DNA from: Macrothele yani
Taxonomy: Eukaryota > Arthropoda > Arachnida > Araneae > Macrothelidae
Length of the DNA stretch: 64,000 nt
Assembly (NCBI GenBank): GCA_039090855.1
Contig: CM077034.1
Coordinates: 14,987,219-15,051,218 of the forward strand
Direction of reading: 5' to 3'
In this document: positions 10,101 to 21,379 of the stretch, piece by piece
How the letters are laid out: every line of letters starts with the position of its first letter
Numbering within the stretch: the first letter of the stretch is position 1
The notes under the pieces: model-generated
Seen by the model: the letters and a program-made list of their open reading frames with translations, nothing else
The model's database searches: none
What the model was told of the DNA's origin: nothing
Position numbers and translations under genes: made by a program

Positions 10101-11240
10101 ACGATTCTGGCAGTGTGGCATGGCGCATTATCCTGTTGGTAATGGCCATCACCAGCAGGGAACAGGTGAATTTGGAGATTAACAGAAAGTCACCAGCACG
10201 TTCCTCGAACCACTCCTTGACGATTCTGGCAGAGTGGCATGGTGCATTATCCTGTTGGTAATGTCCATCACCAGCAGGGAACAGGTGAATTTGGAGATTA
10301 ACAGAAAGTTACCAGCACGTTCCTCAAACCACTCCTTGACGATTCTGGCAGTGTGGCATGGCGCATTATCCTGTTGGTAATGGCCATCACCAGCAGGGAA
10401 CAGGTGAATTTGGAGATTAACAGAAAGTTACCAGCACGTTCCTCAAACCACTCCTTGACGATTCTGGCAGTGTGGCATGGCGCATTATCCTGTTGGTAAT
10501 GGCCATCACCAGCAGGGAACAGGTGAATTTGAAGATGAACAGAAAGTCACCAGCACGTTCCTCAAACCACTCCTTGACGATTCTGGCAGTGTGGCATGGC
10601 GCATTATCCTGTTGGTAATGGCCATCACCAGCAGGGAACAGGTGAATTTGGAGATTAACAGAAAGTCACCAGCACGTTCCTCGAACCACTCCTTGACGAT
10701 TCTGGCAGAGTGGCATGGTGCATTATCCTGTTGGTAATGGCCATCACCAGCAGGGAACAGGTGAATTTGAAGATGAACAGAAAGTCACCAGCACGTTCCT
10801 CGAACCACTCCTTGACGATTCTGGCAGAGTGGCATGGTGCATTATCCTGTTGGTAATGGCCATCACCAGCAGGGAACAGGTGAATTTGAAGATGAACAGA
10901 AAGTCACCAGCACGTTCCTCAAACCACTCCTTGACGATTCTGGCAGTGTGGCATGGCGCATTATCCTGTTGGTAATGGCCATCACCAGCAGGGAACAGGT
11001 GAATTTGAAGATGAACAGAAAGTCACCAGCACGTTCCTCAAACCACTCCTTGACGATTCTGGCAGTGTGGCATGGCGCATTATCCTGTTGGTAATGGCCA
11101 TCACCAGCAGGGAACAGGTGAATTTGGAGATGAACAGAAAGTCACCAGCACGTTCCTCGAACCACTCCTTGACGATTCTGGCAGAGTGGCATGGTGCGTT
11201 ATCCTGTTGGTAATGTCCATCACCAGCAGGGAACACAGTT
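7195..11240. repeat. 119-bp minisatellite, about 34 copies, made of a Tc1 catalytic segment
   Basis: The unit contains GACGATTCTGGCAG, GCATTATCCTGTTGGTAATG and CATCACCAGCAGGGAACAGG and repeats every 119 bp (for example 7858, 7977, 8096). On the minus strand it encodes HYQQDNAPCHSARIVKEWFEE, the second catalytic Asp region of a Tc1 transposase, plus FLFISKFTC. Because 119 is not a multiple of three, the frame changes each unit, so the 86-residue + strand frames and longer minus frames are by-products. Sets of variants (gtgtggcatggc, gagtggcatggt; gatgaacag, gattaacag) recur in blocks of three units (357 bp), which suggests that multi-unit segments were duplicated. Confidence 0.95.
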
Positions 11241-11575
11241 TCCATGAGTGGGTGATCTTGGTCCGCAACGATGTTAAGATACCGAACACCTGTCAGGGAG
11301 TGTCCTATCAGAATAAAGTGCCCTAAAATGTCCTAAGAACACATCGCTCGCAGCATAAAACCTCAGCCTCCCTGTTTCTGCACAACAGTGCGTCCAGGTG
11401 CCTCTGTTGGTAATCGGCATATCTGTGGTCGGACATCGGCGTGATGCACCAGGAATCTTGATTCGTCAGACCAGGCCACATTCTTCCAATCGTCTACAGT
11501 CCGATCCCGATGATCTCGGGACTCATTTTGTTCACTGTTGGCGATGACTTACAGTGAGTATGGGGACCCGACTGG

Positions 11576-11885
11576 GTCTTCGGTTACGCAGGCCCATGCG
11601 CGGAAGGCTGCAATGTACTGTGTGCTGTGACACATTGCCCTGATTACCAGTGTCATGCGCGGAAGGCTGCAATGAACTGCGTGCTGTGACACATTGCCCT
11701 GATTACCAGTGCCATGCGCGGAAGGCTGCAATGAACTGCGTGCTGTGTCACATTGCCCTGATTATTAGTGCCATGCGCGGAAGGCTGCAATGAACTGCGT
11801 GCTGTGTCACATTGCCCTGATTATTAGTGCCATGCGCGGAAGGCTGCAATGAACTGTGTGCTGCGACGCATTGCCCTGATTACCA
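11576..11885. repeat. 59-bp tandem repeat, 5 copies, in the Tc1 transposase N-terminal region
   Basis: CATGCGCGGAAGGCTGCAAT recurs at 11595, 11654, 11713, 11772 and 11831, an exact 59-bp period. Each unit ends in ATTGCCCTGATTA. It lies in the same transposase reading region as the 119-bp array, just downstream of the HTH part in coding direction, and it breaks the frame (59 is not divisible by three). Confidence 0.93.
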
Positions 11886-12177
11886 GTGTTGTAGCTCTGG
11901 GTGATTTGTCGCACTGCGGCCGTCTCCGTTCCCGTCTGGCATCAGTGAGCTGTGGACGACACATGACTGGACAACGGTTCCTCGTTTGACCATCTGTGCA
12001 CCACGTTTGATACGTACACACTGCAGCGACACATGAACAACCCACAAGCAGCACAGTTTCCAATATCGTAGTTTCCAGGCGTCGTGCCATCACAATTTGT
12101 CCACTATCAAACTCCGATAAATCGGCAGTTTTTCCCGTCCTGACTCCAAACACTCTACTAACCAAAAGCTGGTCCAT
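11880..12177 (-). pseudogene. Tc1-like transposase N-terminal HTH region
   Basis: Minus strand from ATG at 12177: MDQLLVSRVFGVRTGKTADL, then SEFDSGQIVMARRLETTILE, then VLLVGCSCVAAVCTYQTW, then CRPQLTDARRERR. This is the paired-type helix-turn-helix of Tc1 transposases (compare the usual QIVMARRLG, LVGCSRSAVVS and GRPRLIDARGERR). It runs into the 59-bp array and loses the frame. It is the start of the coding region of the transposon at 6933-16741. The stretch 11240-11575 holds further decayed transposase sequence between the two arrays. Confidence 0.8.
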
Positions 12178-12243
12178 AAGTTGTATATATACAACTCAGT
12201 GAACTTCACCTGCGCCACTATTCGGTCTCCAGGTGCACTCATT

Positions 12244-12330
12244 CAGGGTTCCCACTTAACCTGGAAAACCTGGAATTCTCAGGAAATTTAAAAGTGGTTC
12301 TGAAAATCAGGGAAAACTCAGGAAAACTTA

Positions 12331-12377
<47 letters not shown>

Positions 12378-15300
12378 TAAAAATCAATGGATACTTTATT
12401 TTGCCAAAAAAACTTTTTTCAAGATTTCCAACTTTTGTTTGCAATTACTGCCTGCCTAGAATTTGGTAGATCTTACTTTCAGTTATATTAAGTATTTCCT
12501 TTATTCTCTAAAAAAAGATGCAAAATTGAATTTTTAAAATTGCCAGTTATTAAGCTCTTGTTCAATTTCTGCAGGCAGTTATGTAACAATTAGGCACAAT
12601 GGCTCCTGCTTGAAGAAACACTTCACAAGAGAACCAACCAAATGATGGATCAAAGTCCTTTGTCTGTTGGTTCTCTTGAAACGTGTTTCTTTGAACAGAG
12701 CCATTCCATCATTAAGCTTAGCTGCATTGTGTTATAGAAAAACTGAAACTGTTCAACTGACAGATTTTTTCTTACATATGACCTGTTGCTATGGGAATGT
12801 ATTTACAAATTCCGTGTGGGTAGTATTCACAAAAGTTCACGGAACTTTGGTACAGAAAATAATGTGCACAGTTAGTTGTTATTAATGAAAAGATGATGGA
12901 TCAAAGTCCTTTGTCTGTTGGTTCTCTTGAAACATGTTTCTTTGAACAGAGCCATTCCATCATTAAGCTTAGCTGCATTGTGTTATAGAAAAACTGAAAC
13001 TATTCAACTGACAGATTTTTTATTACATATGACCTGTTTCTATGGGAATGTATTTACAAAATTGAATTTTTAAAATTGCCAGTTATTAAGCTTTTGTTCA
13101 ATTTCTGCAGGCAGTTATGTAACAATTAGGCACAATGGCTCCTGCTTGAAGAAACACTTCACAAGAGAACCAACCAAATGATGGATCAAAGTCCTTTGTC
13201 TGTTGGTTCTCTTGAAACATGTTTCTTTGAACAGAGCAATTCCATCATTAAGCTTAGCTGCATTGTGTTATAGAAAAACTGAAACTATTCAACTGACAGA
13301 TTTTTTATTACATATGACCTGTTTCTATGGGAATGTATTTACAAAATTGAATTTTTAAAATTGCCAGTTATTAAGCTTTTGTTCAATATCTGCAGGCAGT
13401 TATGTAACAATTAGGCACAATGGCTCCTGCTTGAAGAAACACTTCACAAGAGAACCAACCACATGATGGATCAAAGTCCTTCGTCTGTTGGTTCTCTTGA
13501 AATATGTTTCTTTGAACAGAGCCATTCCATCATTAAGCTTAGCTGCATTGTGTTATAGAAAAACTGAAACTATTCAACTGACAGATTTTTTTCTCTGTTT
13601 CTATGGGAATGTATTTATAAATTCCATGTGGGTAGTATTCACAAAAGTTCATGGAACTTTGGTACAGAAAATAATGTGCACAGTTAGTTGTTATTAATGA
13701 AAAGATGATGGATCAAAGTCCTTTGTCTGTTGGTTCTCTTGAAACATGTTTCTTTGAACAGAGCCATTCCATCATTAAGCTTAGCTGCATTGTGTTATAG
13801 AAAAACTGAAACTATTCAACTGACAGATTTTTTCTTAGAGATGACATGTTTCTATGGGATTGTATTTACAAAATTGAATTTTTAAAATTGCCAGTTATTA
13901 AGCTTTTGTTCAAATTCTGCAGGCAGTTGCTTATAACATGGAACAATTAGGCACAATGGCTCCTGCTTGAAGAAACACTTCTCAAGAGAACCAACCAAAT
14001 GATGGATCAAAGTCCTTCGTCTGTTGGTTCTCTTGAAATATGTTTCTTTGAACAGAGCCATTCCATCATTAAGCTTAGCTGCATTGTGTTATAGAAAAAC
14101 TGAAACTATTCAACTGACAGATTTTTTCTCTGTTTCTATGGGAATGTATTTATAAATTCCATGTGGGTAGTATTCACAAAAGTTCACGGAACTTTGGTAC
14201 AGAAAATAATGTGCACAGTTAGTTGTTATTAATGAAAAGATGATGGATCAAAGTCCTTTGTCTGTTGGTTCTCTTGAAACATGTTTCTTTGAACAGAGCC
14301 ATTCCATCATTAAGCTTAGCTGCATTGTGTTATAGATAAACTGAAACTATTCAACTGACAGATTTTTTATTACATATGACCTGTTTCTATGGGAATGTAT
14401 TTACAAAATTGAATTTTTAAAATTGCCAGTTATTAAGCTTTTGTTCAATATCTGCAGGCAGTTATGTAACAATTAGGCACAATGGCTCCTGCTTGAAGAA
14501 ACACTTCACAAGAGAACCAACCAAATGATGGATCAAAGTCCTTCGTCTGTTGGTTCTCTTGAAATATGTTTCTTTGAACAGAGCCATTCCATCATTAAGC
14601 TTAGCTGCATTGTGTTATAGAAAAACTGAAACTATTCAACTGACAGATTTTTTCTCTGTTTCTATGGGAATGTATTTATAAATTCCATGTGGGTAGTATT
14701 CACAAAAGTTCACGGAACTTTGGTACAGAAAATAATGTGCACAGTTAGTTGTTATTAATGAAAAGATGATGGATCAAAGTCCTTTGTCTGTTGGTTCTCT
14801 TGAAACATGTTTCTTTGAACAGAGCCATTCCATCATTAAGCTTAGCTGCATTGTGTTATAGAAAAACTGAAACTATTCAACTGACAGATTTTTTCTTAGA
14901 TATGACCTGTTTCTATGGGATTGTATTTACAAAATTGAATTTTTAAAATTGCCAGTTATTAAGCTTTTTTTCAATTTCTGCAGGCAGTTGCTATAACATG
15001 GAACAATTAGGCACAATGGCTCCTGCTTGCAGAAACACTTCACAAGAGAACCAACCAAATGATGGATCAAAGTCCTTTGTCTGTTGGTTCTCTTGAAACA
15101 TGTTTCTTTGAACAGAGCCATTCCATCATTAAGCTTAGCTGCATTGTGTTATAGAAAAACTGAAACTATTCAAGTGGCAGACTATTTCTTACATATGACC
15201 TGTTTCTATGGGATTGTATTTACAAAATTGAATTTTTAAAATTGCCAGTTATTAAGCTTTTGTTCAATTTCTGCAGGCAGTTGTTATAACATGGAACAAT

Positions 15301-16594
15301 TAGGCACAATGGCTCCTGCTTGAAGAAACACTTCACAAGAGAACCAACCAAATGATGGATCAAAGTCCTTTGTCTGTTGGTTCTCTTGAAATATGTTTCT
15401 TTGAACAGAGCCATTCCATCATTAAGCTTAGCTGCATTGTGTTATAGAAAAACTGAAACTATTCAACTGACAGATTTTTTCTCTGTTTCTATGGGAATGT
15501 ATTTATAAATTCCATGTGGGTAGTATTCGCAAAAGTTCACAGAACTTTGGTACAGAAAATAATGTGCACAGTTAGTTGTTATTAATGAAAAGATGATGGA
15601 TCAAAGTCCTTTGTCTGTTGGTTCTCTTGAAACATGTTTCTTTGAACAGAGCCATTCCATCATTAAGCTTAGCTGCATTGTGTTATAGAAAAACTGAAAC
15701 TATTCAACTGACAGAATTTTTCTTAGATATGACCTGTTTCTATGGGATTGTATTTACAAAATTGAATTTTTAAAATTGCCAGTTATTAAGCTTTTGTTCA
15801 ATTTCTGCAGGCAGTTGCTTATAACATGGAACAATTAGGCACAATGGCTCCTGCTTGCAGAAACACTTCACAAGAGAACCAACCAAATGATGGATCAAAG
15901 TCCTTTGTCTGTTGGTTCTCTTGAAACATGTTTCTTTGAACAGAGCCATTCCATCATTAAGCTTAGCTGCATTGTGTTATAGAAAAACTGAAACTATTCA
16001 ACTGACAGATTTTTTCTTAGATATGACCTGTTTCTATGGGATTGTATTTACAAAATTGAATTTTTAAAATTGCCAGTTATTAAGCTTTTGTTCAAATTCT
16101 GCAGGCAGTTGTTATAACATGGAACAATTAGGCACAATGGCTCCTGCTTGAAGAAACACTTCACAAGAGAACCAACCAAATGATGGATCAAAGTCCTTTG
16201 TCTGTTGGTTCTCTTGAAACATGTTTCTTTGAACAGAGCCATTCCATCATTAAGCTTAGCTGCATTGTGTTATAGAAAAACTATAACTATTCAACTGACA
16301 GATTTTTTCTATGGGAATGTATTTACAAATTCCGTGTGGTAGTATTCACAAAAGTTCACGGAACTTTGGTACAGAAAATAATGTGCACAGTTAGCTGTTA
16401 ATGAAAAGCAGGTAATTTTATAAAGACAAATTACTTAAAGAATTTACAAGTTTGTGCTTTGGTGACAAAATTGAATGGGATGGAATGAAATGTGACAATT
16501 CTTTGCAACATGCCATTTTGGAAATCTTTAAAAACCAACTGGAGAACCTGGAAAAGTCAGGGAATTTTTTTATTACTTTTGAGTGGGAACCCTG
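12244..16594. mobile_element. hAT-like non-autonomous element with CAGGGTTCCCACT ends
   Basis: It begins CAGGGTTCCCACTTAACCTG at 12244 and ends GAGTGGGAACCCTG at 16594. Next to both ends lie related AACCTGGAAAA motifs in opposite orientation, as in known hAT-type ends. The 8 bp beside each end (cactcatt, tacaagta) do not match, so no target duplication is proven. It carries a T-run of about 43 at 12334-12376 and is otherwise filled by the tandem units listed next. No transposase is visible. It separates the Tc1 HTH from the Tc1 right TIR and so inserted into that element. Confidence 0.7.
12540..16410. repeat. Complex tandem array of two alternating units (about 241 and about 290 bp), 14 units
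   Basis: The anchor GATGGATCAAAGTCCTT recurs at about 12644, 12895, 13181, 13465, 13706, 14001, 14242, 14527, 14767, 15060, 15354, 15596, 15888 and 16184. The intervals fall into two classes, about 241 bp (short, A) and about 285-296 bp (long, B), in the order A B B A B A B A B B A B B A. Short units end with CACGGAACTTTGGTACAG and GTTAGTTGTTATTAATG. Long units contain TTAAAATTGCCAGTTATTAA, CTGCAGGCAGTT and AAGAAACACTTC. Both share the segment GTTGGTTCTCTTGAAAC to ATTCAACTGACAG. Small minus-strand frames of 64 codons repeat with the long unit and are not genes. Confidence 0.9.
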
Positions 16595-16756
16595 TACAAG
16601 TAAAAAGTTACATCTATCACTCAGCTCAAAGAACGCATTACTGTAGCCTCCCTGCGTGTTACACCAGACATTCTGCAGTGCACATGGGGTAACCAGGCTA
16701 TTGTTTAGACTGGGGGTGGTCATAATGTAATGGTTCATCGGTATATATATATATAT

Positions 16757-17317
16757 ATCATCGTCATCATCATTATTGTCAACCATTATCAATCCACTGC
16801 TGGAGGAAGGTCTTCACAAGTTTCTTCCACAATGGTCTGCCTTGTGCCAGTCTCCTCCATGCTACTCCTGCATACTTTCGAATTTCATCCACCCATCTCC
16901 CATGTGGTCTTTTTCTGGGTCTTTTCCTGTCCTTCAGAATCCAGTCTAAAATTTCAGCTGTCCATCGATGGTCTGTACTTCTGGCAGTATGTCCAGCCCA
17001 TTGCCATTTCAGGGATTTAACTCTGATCATGATGTCTTCCACTATTGTCATTTTTCGCATCCACGAGTTCCTCTTCTTATCTCTCCTGGTTACACCAAGC
17101 ATGCACCTCTCCGTGCTTCTTTCAGTAATCTGCAGCTTTTGTATGTCTCTTTTAGTTAAGGTCCACGTCTCTGCACCATACGTAAGCACTGGAAGTATGA
17201 ATTGATCAAACACTTTTCTTTTAAGACATAATGGCATATTGCTCTCGAAAATTATACTGTTTCTTCCAAATGCTCTCCAGGCAAGTATGCCGATTAATTT
17301 CTTCATCAATGTGACCC

Positions 17318-17318
<1 letters not shown>
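16757..17318 (-). mobile_element. RTE-type LINE, 3' fragment (copy 1)
   Basis: Minus strand, 3' end marked by TCATCGTCATCATCATTATT at 16757. Reads RRTKLAWRAF-like, VLTYGAETWTLTKRDIQ, RRDKKRNSWMRKM, VKSLKWQWAGHTAR and WTAEILDWILKDRKRPR, the C-terminal domain of the RTE-type LINE found full length at 60617-63807. It is truncated at its 5' side at 17318, where an AT run begins. Confidence 0.88.

Positions 17319-17320
<2 letters not shown>

Positions 17321-17356
<36 letters not shown>
17321..17356. repeat. (AT)n microsatellite between inverted LINE copies
   Basis: About 18 uninterrupted AT dinucleotides separate the minus-strand LINE fragment on the left from the plus-strand fragment on the right. 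A shorter AT run at 18081-18093 separates the second and third copies, and another lies at 16741-16758. Confidence 0.95.
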
Positions 17357-17358
<2 letters not shown>

Positions 17359-18085
17359 AGGAACTTGCTCACAAGAGTAAAGAAGTGGGATTAAAAATGA
17401 ACTTTCAGAAGACAAAAGTGATGTTCAATGCTTTTACAAGAAATGAAGATTTATCGATTGATGGAGAAAAGCTGGAGATAACAGACACATACGTTTATCT
17501 TGGACAGCAGATATCAAGTGAGGGTCACATTGATGAAGAAATTAGTCGGCGTACAAAACTTGCCTGGAGAGCTTTTGGAAGAAACAGCATAATTTCAAGA
17601 GCAATATGCCATTATGTCTTAAAAGAAAAGTGTTTGATCAATGCATCCTTCCAGTGCTTACGTATGGTGCAGAGACGTGGACCTTAACTAAAAGAGACAT
17701 ACAAAGGCTGCAGACAACTCAAAGCAGCATGGAGAGGTGCATGCTTGGTGTAACCAGGAGAGATAAGAAGAGGAACTCGTGGATCCGAAAAATGACAAAA
17801 GTGGAAGACATCATGATCAGAGTTAAATCCCTGAAATGGCAATGGGCTGGACATACTGCCAGAAGGACAGATCATCGATGGACAGCCGAAATTTTAGATT
17901 GGATTCCAAGGGACAGGAAAGACCCAGAAGAAGACCACATGGGAGATGGGTGGATGAAATTCGAAAGTATGCAGGGGTGACATGGAGGTGACTGGCACAA
18001 GACAGACCTTTGTGGAGGAAACTTGGGGAGACCTTCGTCCAGCAGTGGATTGATAATGGTTGACAATGATGATGATGATGATATA
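17357..18085 (+). mobile_element. RTE-type LINE, 3' fragment (copy 2)
   Basis: Plus strand. Begins within the region after the catalytic motif (VGLKMNFQKTKVMFNAFTRN), continues YVYLGQQISSEGHIDEEISR, then TYGAETWTLTKRDIQRLQTT and WAGHTARRTDHRWTAEILDW, and ends with a (GAT)n tail at about 18065-18080. There is one frameshift near 17610 and one near 17985. It is inverted relative to copies 1 and 3. Confidence 0.88.
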
Positions 18086-18093
18086 TATATATA

Positions 18094-19850
18094 TCATGAT
18101 TGTCAACCATTATCAATCCACTGCTAGAAGAAGGTCTCCCCAAGTTTCTTCCACAATGGTCTGTCTTGGGCCCGTCTCTTCCATGTTACTCCCGCATACT
18201 TTCGAATTTCATCCGCCTATCTCCCATGTGGTCTTCTTCTGGGTCTTTTCCTGCCCCTTGGAATCCAGTCTAAAATTTCAGTTGTCCATCGGTGGTCCAT
18301 TGTTCTGGTAATATAATATATCCAACCCCTTACGATTTCAGGAATTTTTCTTTGATCACGTTGTCTTCCACTCTTGCCATTCTCCTTATACAAAAGTTCC
18401 TCTTCTTACCTCTCCCAGTTATACCAAGCATGCATCTCCTCATTCTTCTTTCAGTTGTCTGCAGTCTTTGTATGTCTTTTTTAGTTAAGGTCCACCGCTC
18501 TGCACTATACATAGGCACTGGAAGGATGCATTGATTAAACACTTTCCCTTTACGACATAATGGCATATTTCTCTTGAAAATTGTACTGTTTTTTTCAAGA
18601 GCTGTCCAACCAAGTTTTATACGCCAATTAATTTCTTCCTCAATGTGACCCTTGCTTAACATCTGCTACCCAAGGTACATGCAGGTATCGGTTAGCCACA
18701 GCTTTTCCCCTTCAATTGATAACTCTTCTTTTCATGTAAGAGCATTGTTCATCAGTTTGTCTTCTGTAAGTTCTTTTCTAATCCCACGTCTTTACTCTTG
18801 TCAGCAAGTTCCTGGATCATACTCTGCATCTGTGATGGGGTATTTGCAGAAATGATAATGTCATCAGCAAAACAAAGGTAAGTTAAATGTCTAACAAAGA
18901 TCTTCGCTCTTTCCAAGTTTATAAGTGAGTCACGGAAAAATTCTTATCGGCTGCCACCGGGAGTCGAGCCCAGGGTCTTCCAGTTACGAACATATAAACG
19001 TAGAAAGAACGAAGATGGAAAGAGCTAAGATCTTTGTTTGATGTTCCTGGTCCACGTTATATGTCTGTACTAATTGTTTCTTCAGTTTGCTGCTTACCAT
19101 CTTTGGTGAATCCCCAGCATTGTGCGGGGCTCCAAGAAGCAACCTGCCAACTTGGCTTGGCAGTTTGCGTGTGTGAGTCTGGAGGAATTCGAGGCCGCTG
19201 TAGTGTAGCGGAAGCATATCCGGCGAGTAACTGGAAGACCCTGGGTTCGACTCCCGGTGGCGGCCAATGAGAATTTTTCCGTGACTCACTTATAAACGTG
19301 GAAAGAGCGAAGATCTTTGTTTGATGTTCCTGGTTAATGTTAAATGTCTGTACTAATTATTCATTCGTCTTCTAATTATTTCTTCAGTTGCTGCTTACCA
19401 TCTTTGGTGAATCCCCAGCATTGTGCAGGGGCTCCAAGATGCAACCTCCCAACTTGGCTTGGCAATTAGCGTGTGTGAGTCTGGAGGAATTTGAGGCCGC
19501 TGTGGTGTAGCGAAAGCATATCTGGCGCTTAACTGGAAGACCCTGGGTTCGGTTCCCGGTGGCGGCCAATGAGAATTTTTCCGTGACTCACTTATAAACG
19601 TGGAAAGAGCGAAGACCTTTGTTTGATGTTCCTGGTCCATGTTAAATGTCTGTACTAGTAAGTTAAATAATTTCTGTTAATCTCCGTCCCTTTGTTTTCC
19701 CAGTTCAATGATTGAAAGACATTTTGTAATGTGGCATTAAAGAGTTTGGGAGATATTGTTTCACCTTGTCTCACTCCCTTTCTAATTTTTATTGATGCTG
19801 CATCCTCAAATAGCTGAACCTTTGCACTTATATACACACATGCACACATC
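18094..19850 (-). mobile_element. RTE-type LINE, 3' fragment (copy 3), split by a SINE cluster
   Basis: Minus strand, in two parts: 18094-18888 and 19658-about 19850. Reads GHIEEEINWRIKLGWTALEK, VPMYSAERWTLTKKDIQRLQ and, in the second part, IRKGVRQGETISPKLFNATL followed by VFQSLNWENKG. The two parts are continuous LINE sequence interrupted by the SINE cluster at 18889-19657, whose 11-bp target duplication (gtaagttaaat) sits at 18878-18888 and 19658-19668. It is more diverged than copies 1 and 2. Confidence 0.85.
18889..19657 (+). mobile_element. tRNA-derived SINE cluster (family 2), multimer with one target duplication
   Basis: About 300-bp units carrying a tRNA-like segment: GGCCGCTGTAGTGTAGCGG (A box, 19191 on) and GGGTTCGACTCCCGGTGG then CGGCC (B box, to about 19264). 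A second copy is at about 19495-19566, and a partial copy in opposite orientation is at about 18950-18985. The acceptor-stem halves GGCCGC and GCGGCC pair, and a loop with CGT-like anticodon can be drawn, but position 33 is not T and the copies vary, so these are SINE heads and not working tRNA genes. The flanks GTGAGTCACGG, CTTTGTTTGATGTTCCTGG and GATTCACC/GGTGAATCCCCAGCA mark the unit. Confidence 0.8.
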
Positions 19851-20205
19851 AATTCAAAGCCGTCATATTAGGTAGATACTGACTGGCAATACTATTAGGG
19901 ATGGTACACTTAATACTTCTTCAGACATTCTTGGTTGGGGATTATGGGGGGAGCTTGAGCGGGCATCATTTGAAACTGTTTGAGGTGGAGATTTCCAGAA
20001 TTACTTTCAGAGAAATTAATTCTGGAAATCTTAACTTGTTGTTAAACGTATTTAACTTGTTTCGCAGATCTGTTTTCATCAAGTTCATGTCGCTGAACCC
20101 TCATTTACGAACTTCTGTGCTGACTGGAATACAACCAAAAAGAGACCTAAGTTTCAGCAAATTGTCGTGTTTTTCTGAGTCTGAAAATTCACTGTATATC
20201 CGGTC
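19851..20205. other. Unidentified sequence between LINE and SINE cluster
   Basis: No family recognised. It contains an inverted pair around 19990-20030 (ATTTCCAGAATTA ... TTAATTCTGGAAAT). A plus frame of about 120 codons (19901-20263) runs into the SINE and shows no familiar domain. Confidence 0.4.
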
Positions 20206-20218
20206 CCATAAGACTTCA

Positions 20219-21379
20219 TCAACATCAAACAAAGGTCTTCGCTCTTTCCACATCTATAAGTGAGTCACGGGAAAAGTTCTCATTGGCCGCCACCGGGAGT
20301 CGAACCCAGGGTCTTCCAGTTACGCGCCGGATATGCTTCCGCTACACCACAGCGGCCTCGAATTCCTCCAGACTCACACACGCTAACTGCCAAGCCAATT
20401 TGGCAGGTTGCTTCTTGGAGTCCCGCACAATGCTGGGGATTCACCAAAGATGGTCAGCAGCAACTGAACAAATAATTAGAAGGCGAATGAATAATTAATA
20501 CAGACATTTAACATGGACGAGGAACATCAAACAAAGGTCTTCGCTCTTTCCACATTTATAAGTGAGTCACGGAAAAATTCTTATTAGCCGCCACCGGGAG
20601 TCGAACCCAGAGTCTTCCAGTTACGCGCCGGATATGCTTCCGCTACACCACAGCAGCCTTGAATTCCTCTAGACTCACACACACGCTAACTGCCAAGCCA
20701 ATTTGGCAGGTTGCTTCTTGGAGTCCCGCACAATGCTGGGGATTCACCAAAGATGGTAAGCAGCAACTGAAGAAATAATAATTAGAAGGCAAATGAATAA
20801 TTAATATAGACAAGGACCAGGAACATCAAACAAAGGTCTTCGCTCTTTCCACGTTTATAAGTGAGTCACGGAAAAATTCTCGTTGGCCGCCACCGGAAGT
20901 CGAACCCAGGGTCTTCCACTTACGCGCCGGATATGCTTCCGCTACACCACAGCGGCCTCGAATTCCTCCAGACTCACACACGCTAACTGCCAAGCCAATT
21001 TGGCAGGTTGTTTCTTGGAGTCCCGCACAATGCTGGGGGGATTGACCAAACAAAGATGGTAAGCAGCAACTGAACAAATAATTAGAAGGCGAATGAATAA
21101 TTAATACAGACATTTAATGTGGACCAGGAACATCAAACAAAGGTCTTCGCTCTTTCCACGTTTATAAGTGAGTCACGGGAAAATTCTCATTGGCCGCCAC
21201 CGGGTCATCCAGTTACGTGCCAGAAGCATATCCGGCGCGTAACTGGAAGACCGAAGACCCTGGGTTCGACTCCCGGTGGCGGCCAATGAGAATTTTTCCG
21301 TGACTCACTTATAAACATGGAAAGAGCGAAGATCTTTGTTTGATGTTCCTGGTCCACGTTAAATGTCTGTATTAATTAT
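20219..21379 (-). mobile_element. tRNA-derived SINE cluster (family 2), minus orientation, 13-bp target duplication
   Basis: Three minus-oriented units with tRNA-like heads near 20285-20357, 20588-20660 and 20886-20960. A fourth, rearranged head at 21190-21290 contains a minus fragment fused to a plus copy. The whole block is enclosed by one 13-bp direct repeat, CCATAAGACTTCA, at 20206-20218 and 21380-21392. The unit length is about 300 bp. It is the same family as at 18889-19657, in opposite orientation, about 1.3 kb away. Confidence 0.8.

Larger units (their letters stand above)
6933..16741 (-). mobile_element. Tc1-like transposon enlarged by internal arrays and a nested hAT-like element
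   Basis: The ends are inverted copies: left CATCGATGAGCCATTTCATT then ATGACCACC (from 6933), right GGTGGTCATAATGTAATGG then TTCATCG (to 16741). Both are flanked by TA. The transposase reads on the minus strand from about 12177 to 7000: an N-terminal HTH, then the DDE core with QQDNAPCHTARIVKEWFEE and a degraded SPD-NP region at 7030-7180. A Tc1 element is normally about 1.3-1.7 kb. This one is 9.8 kb because of the 119-bp array, a 59-bp array and the element at 12244-16594. Confidence 0.85.

Noticed and set aside
7382..11326. Series of 86-codon plus frames
   Set aside because: By-products of the 119-bp array. The meaningful reading is the minus-strand Tc1 segment, and it is not continuous.
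14927..16242. Repeated 64-codon minus frames starting MALFKETCFKR
   Set aside because: They recur with the long unit of the tandem array and match no protein known to me.
12236..16602. An 8-bp target duplication for the hAT-like element
   Set aside because: The adjoining 8-mers (cactcatt, tacaagta) do not match, so the class call rests on the ends only.
19191..21290. Working tRNA genes
   Set aside because: A and B boxes and acceptor stems are visible, but position 33 and the anticodon arm vary between copies and each copy lies in a SINE unit with flanking body sequence.
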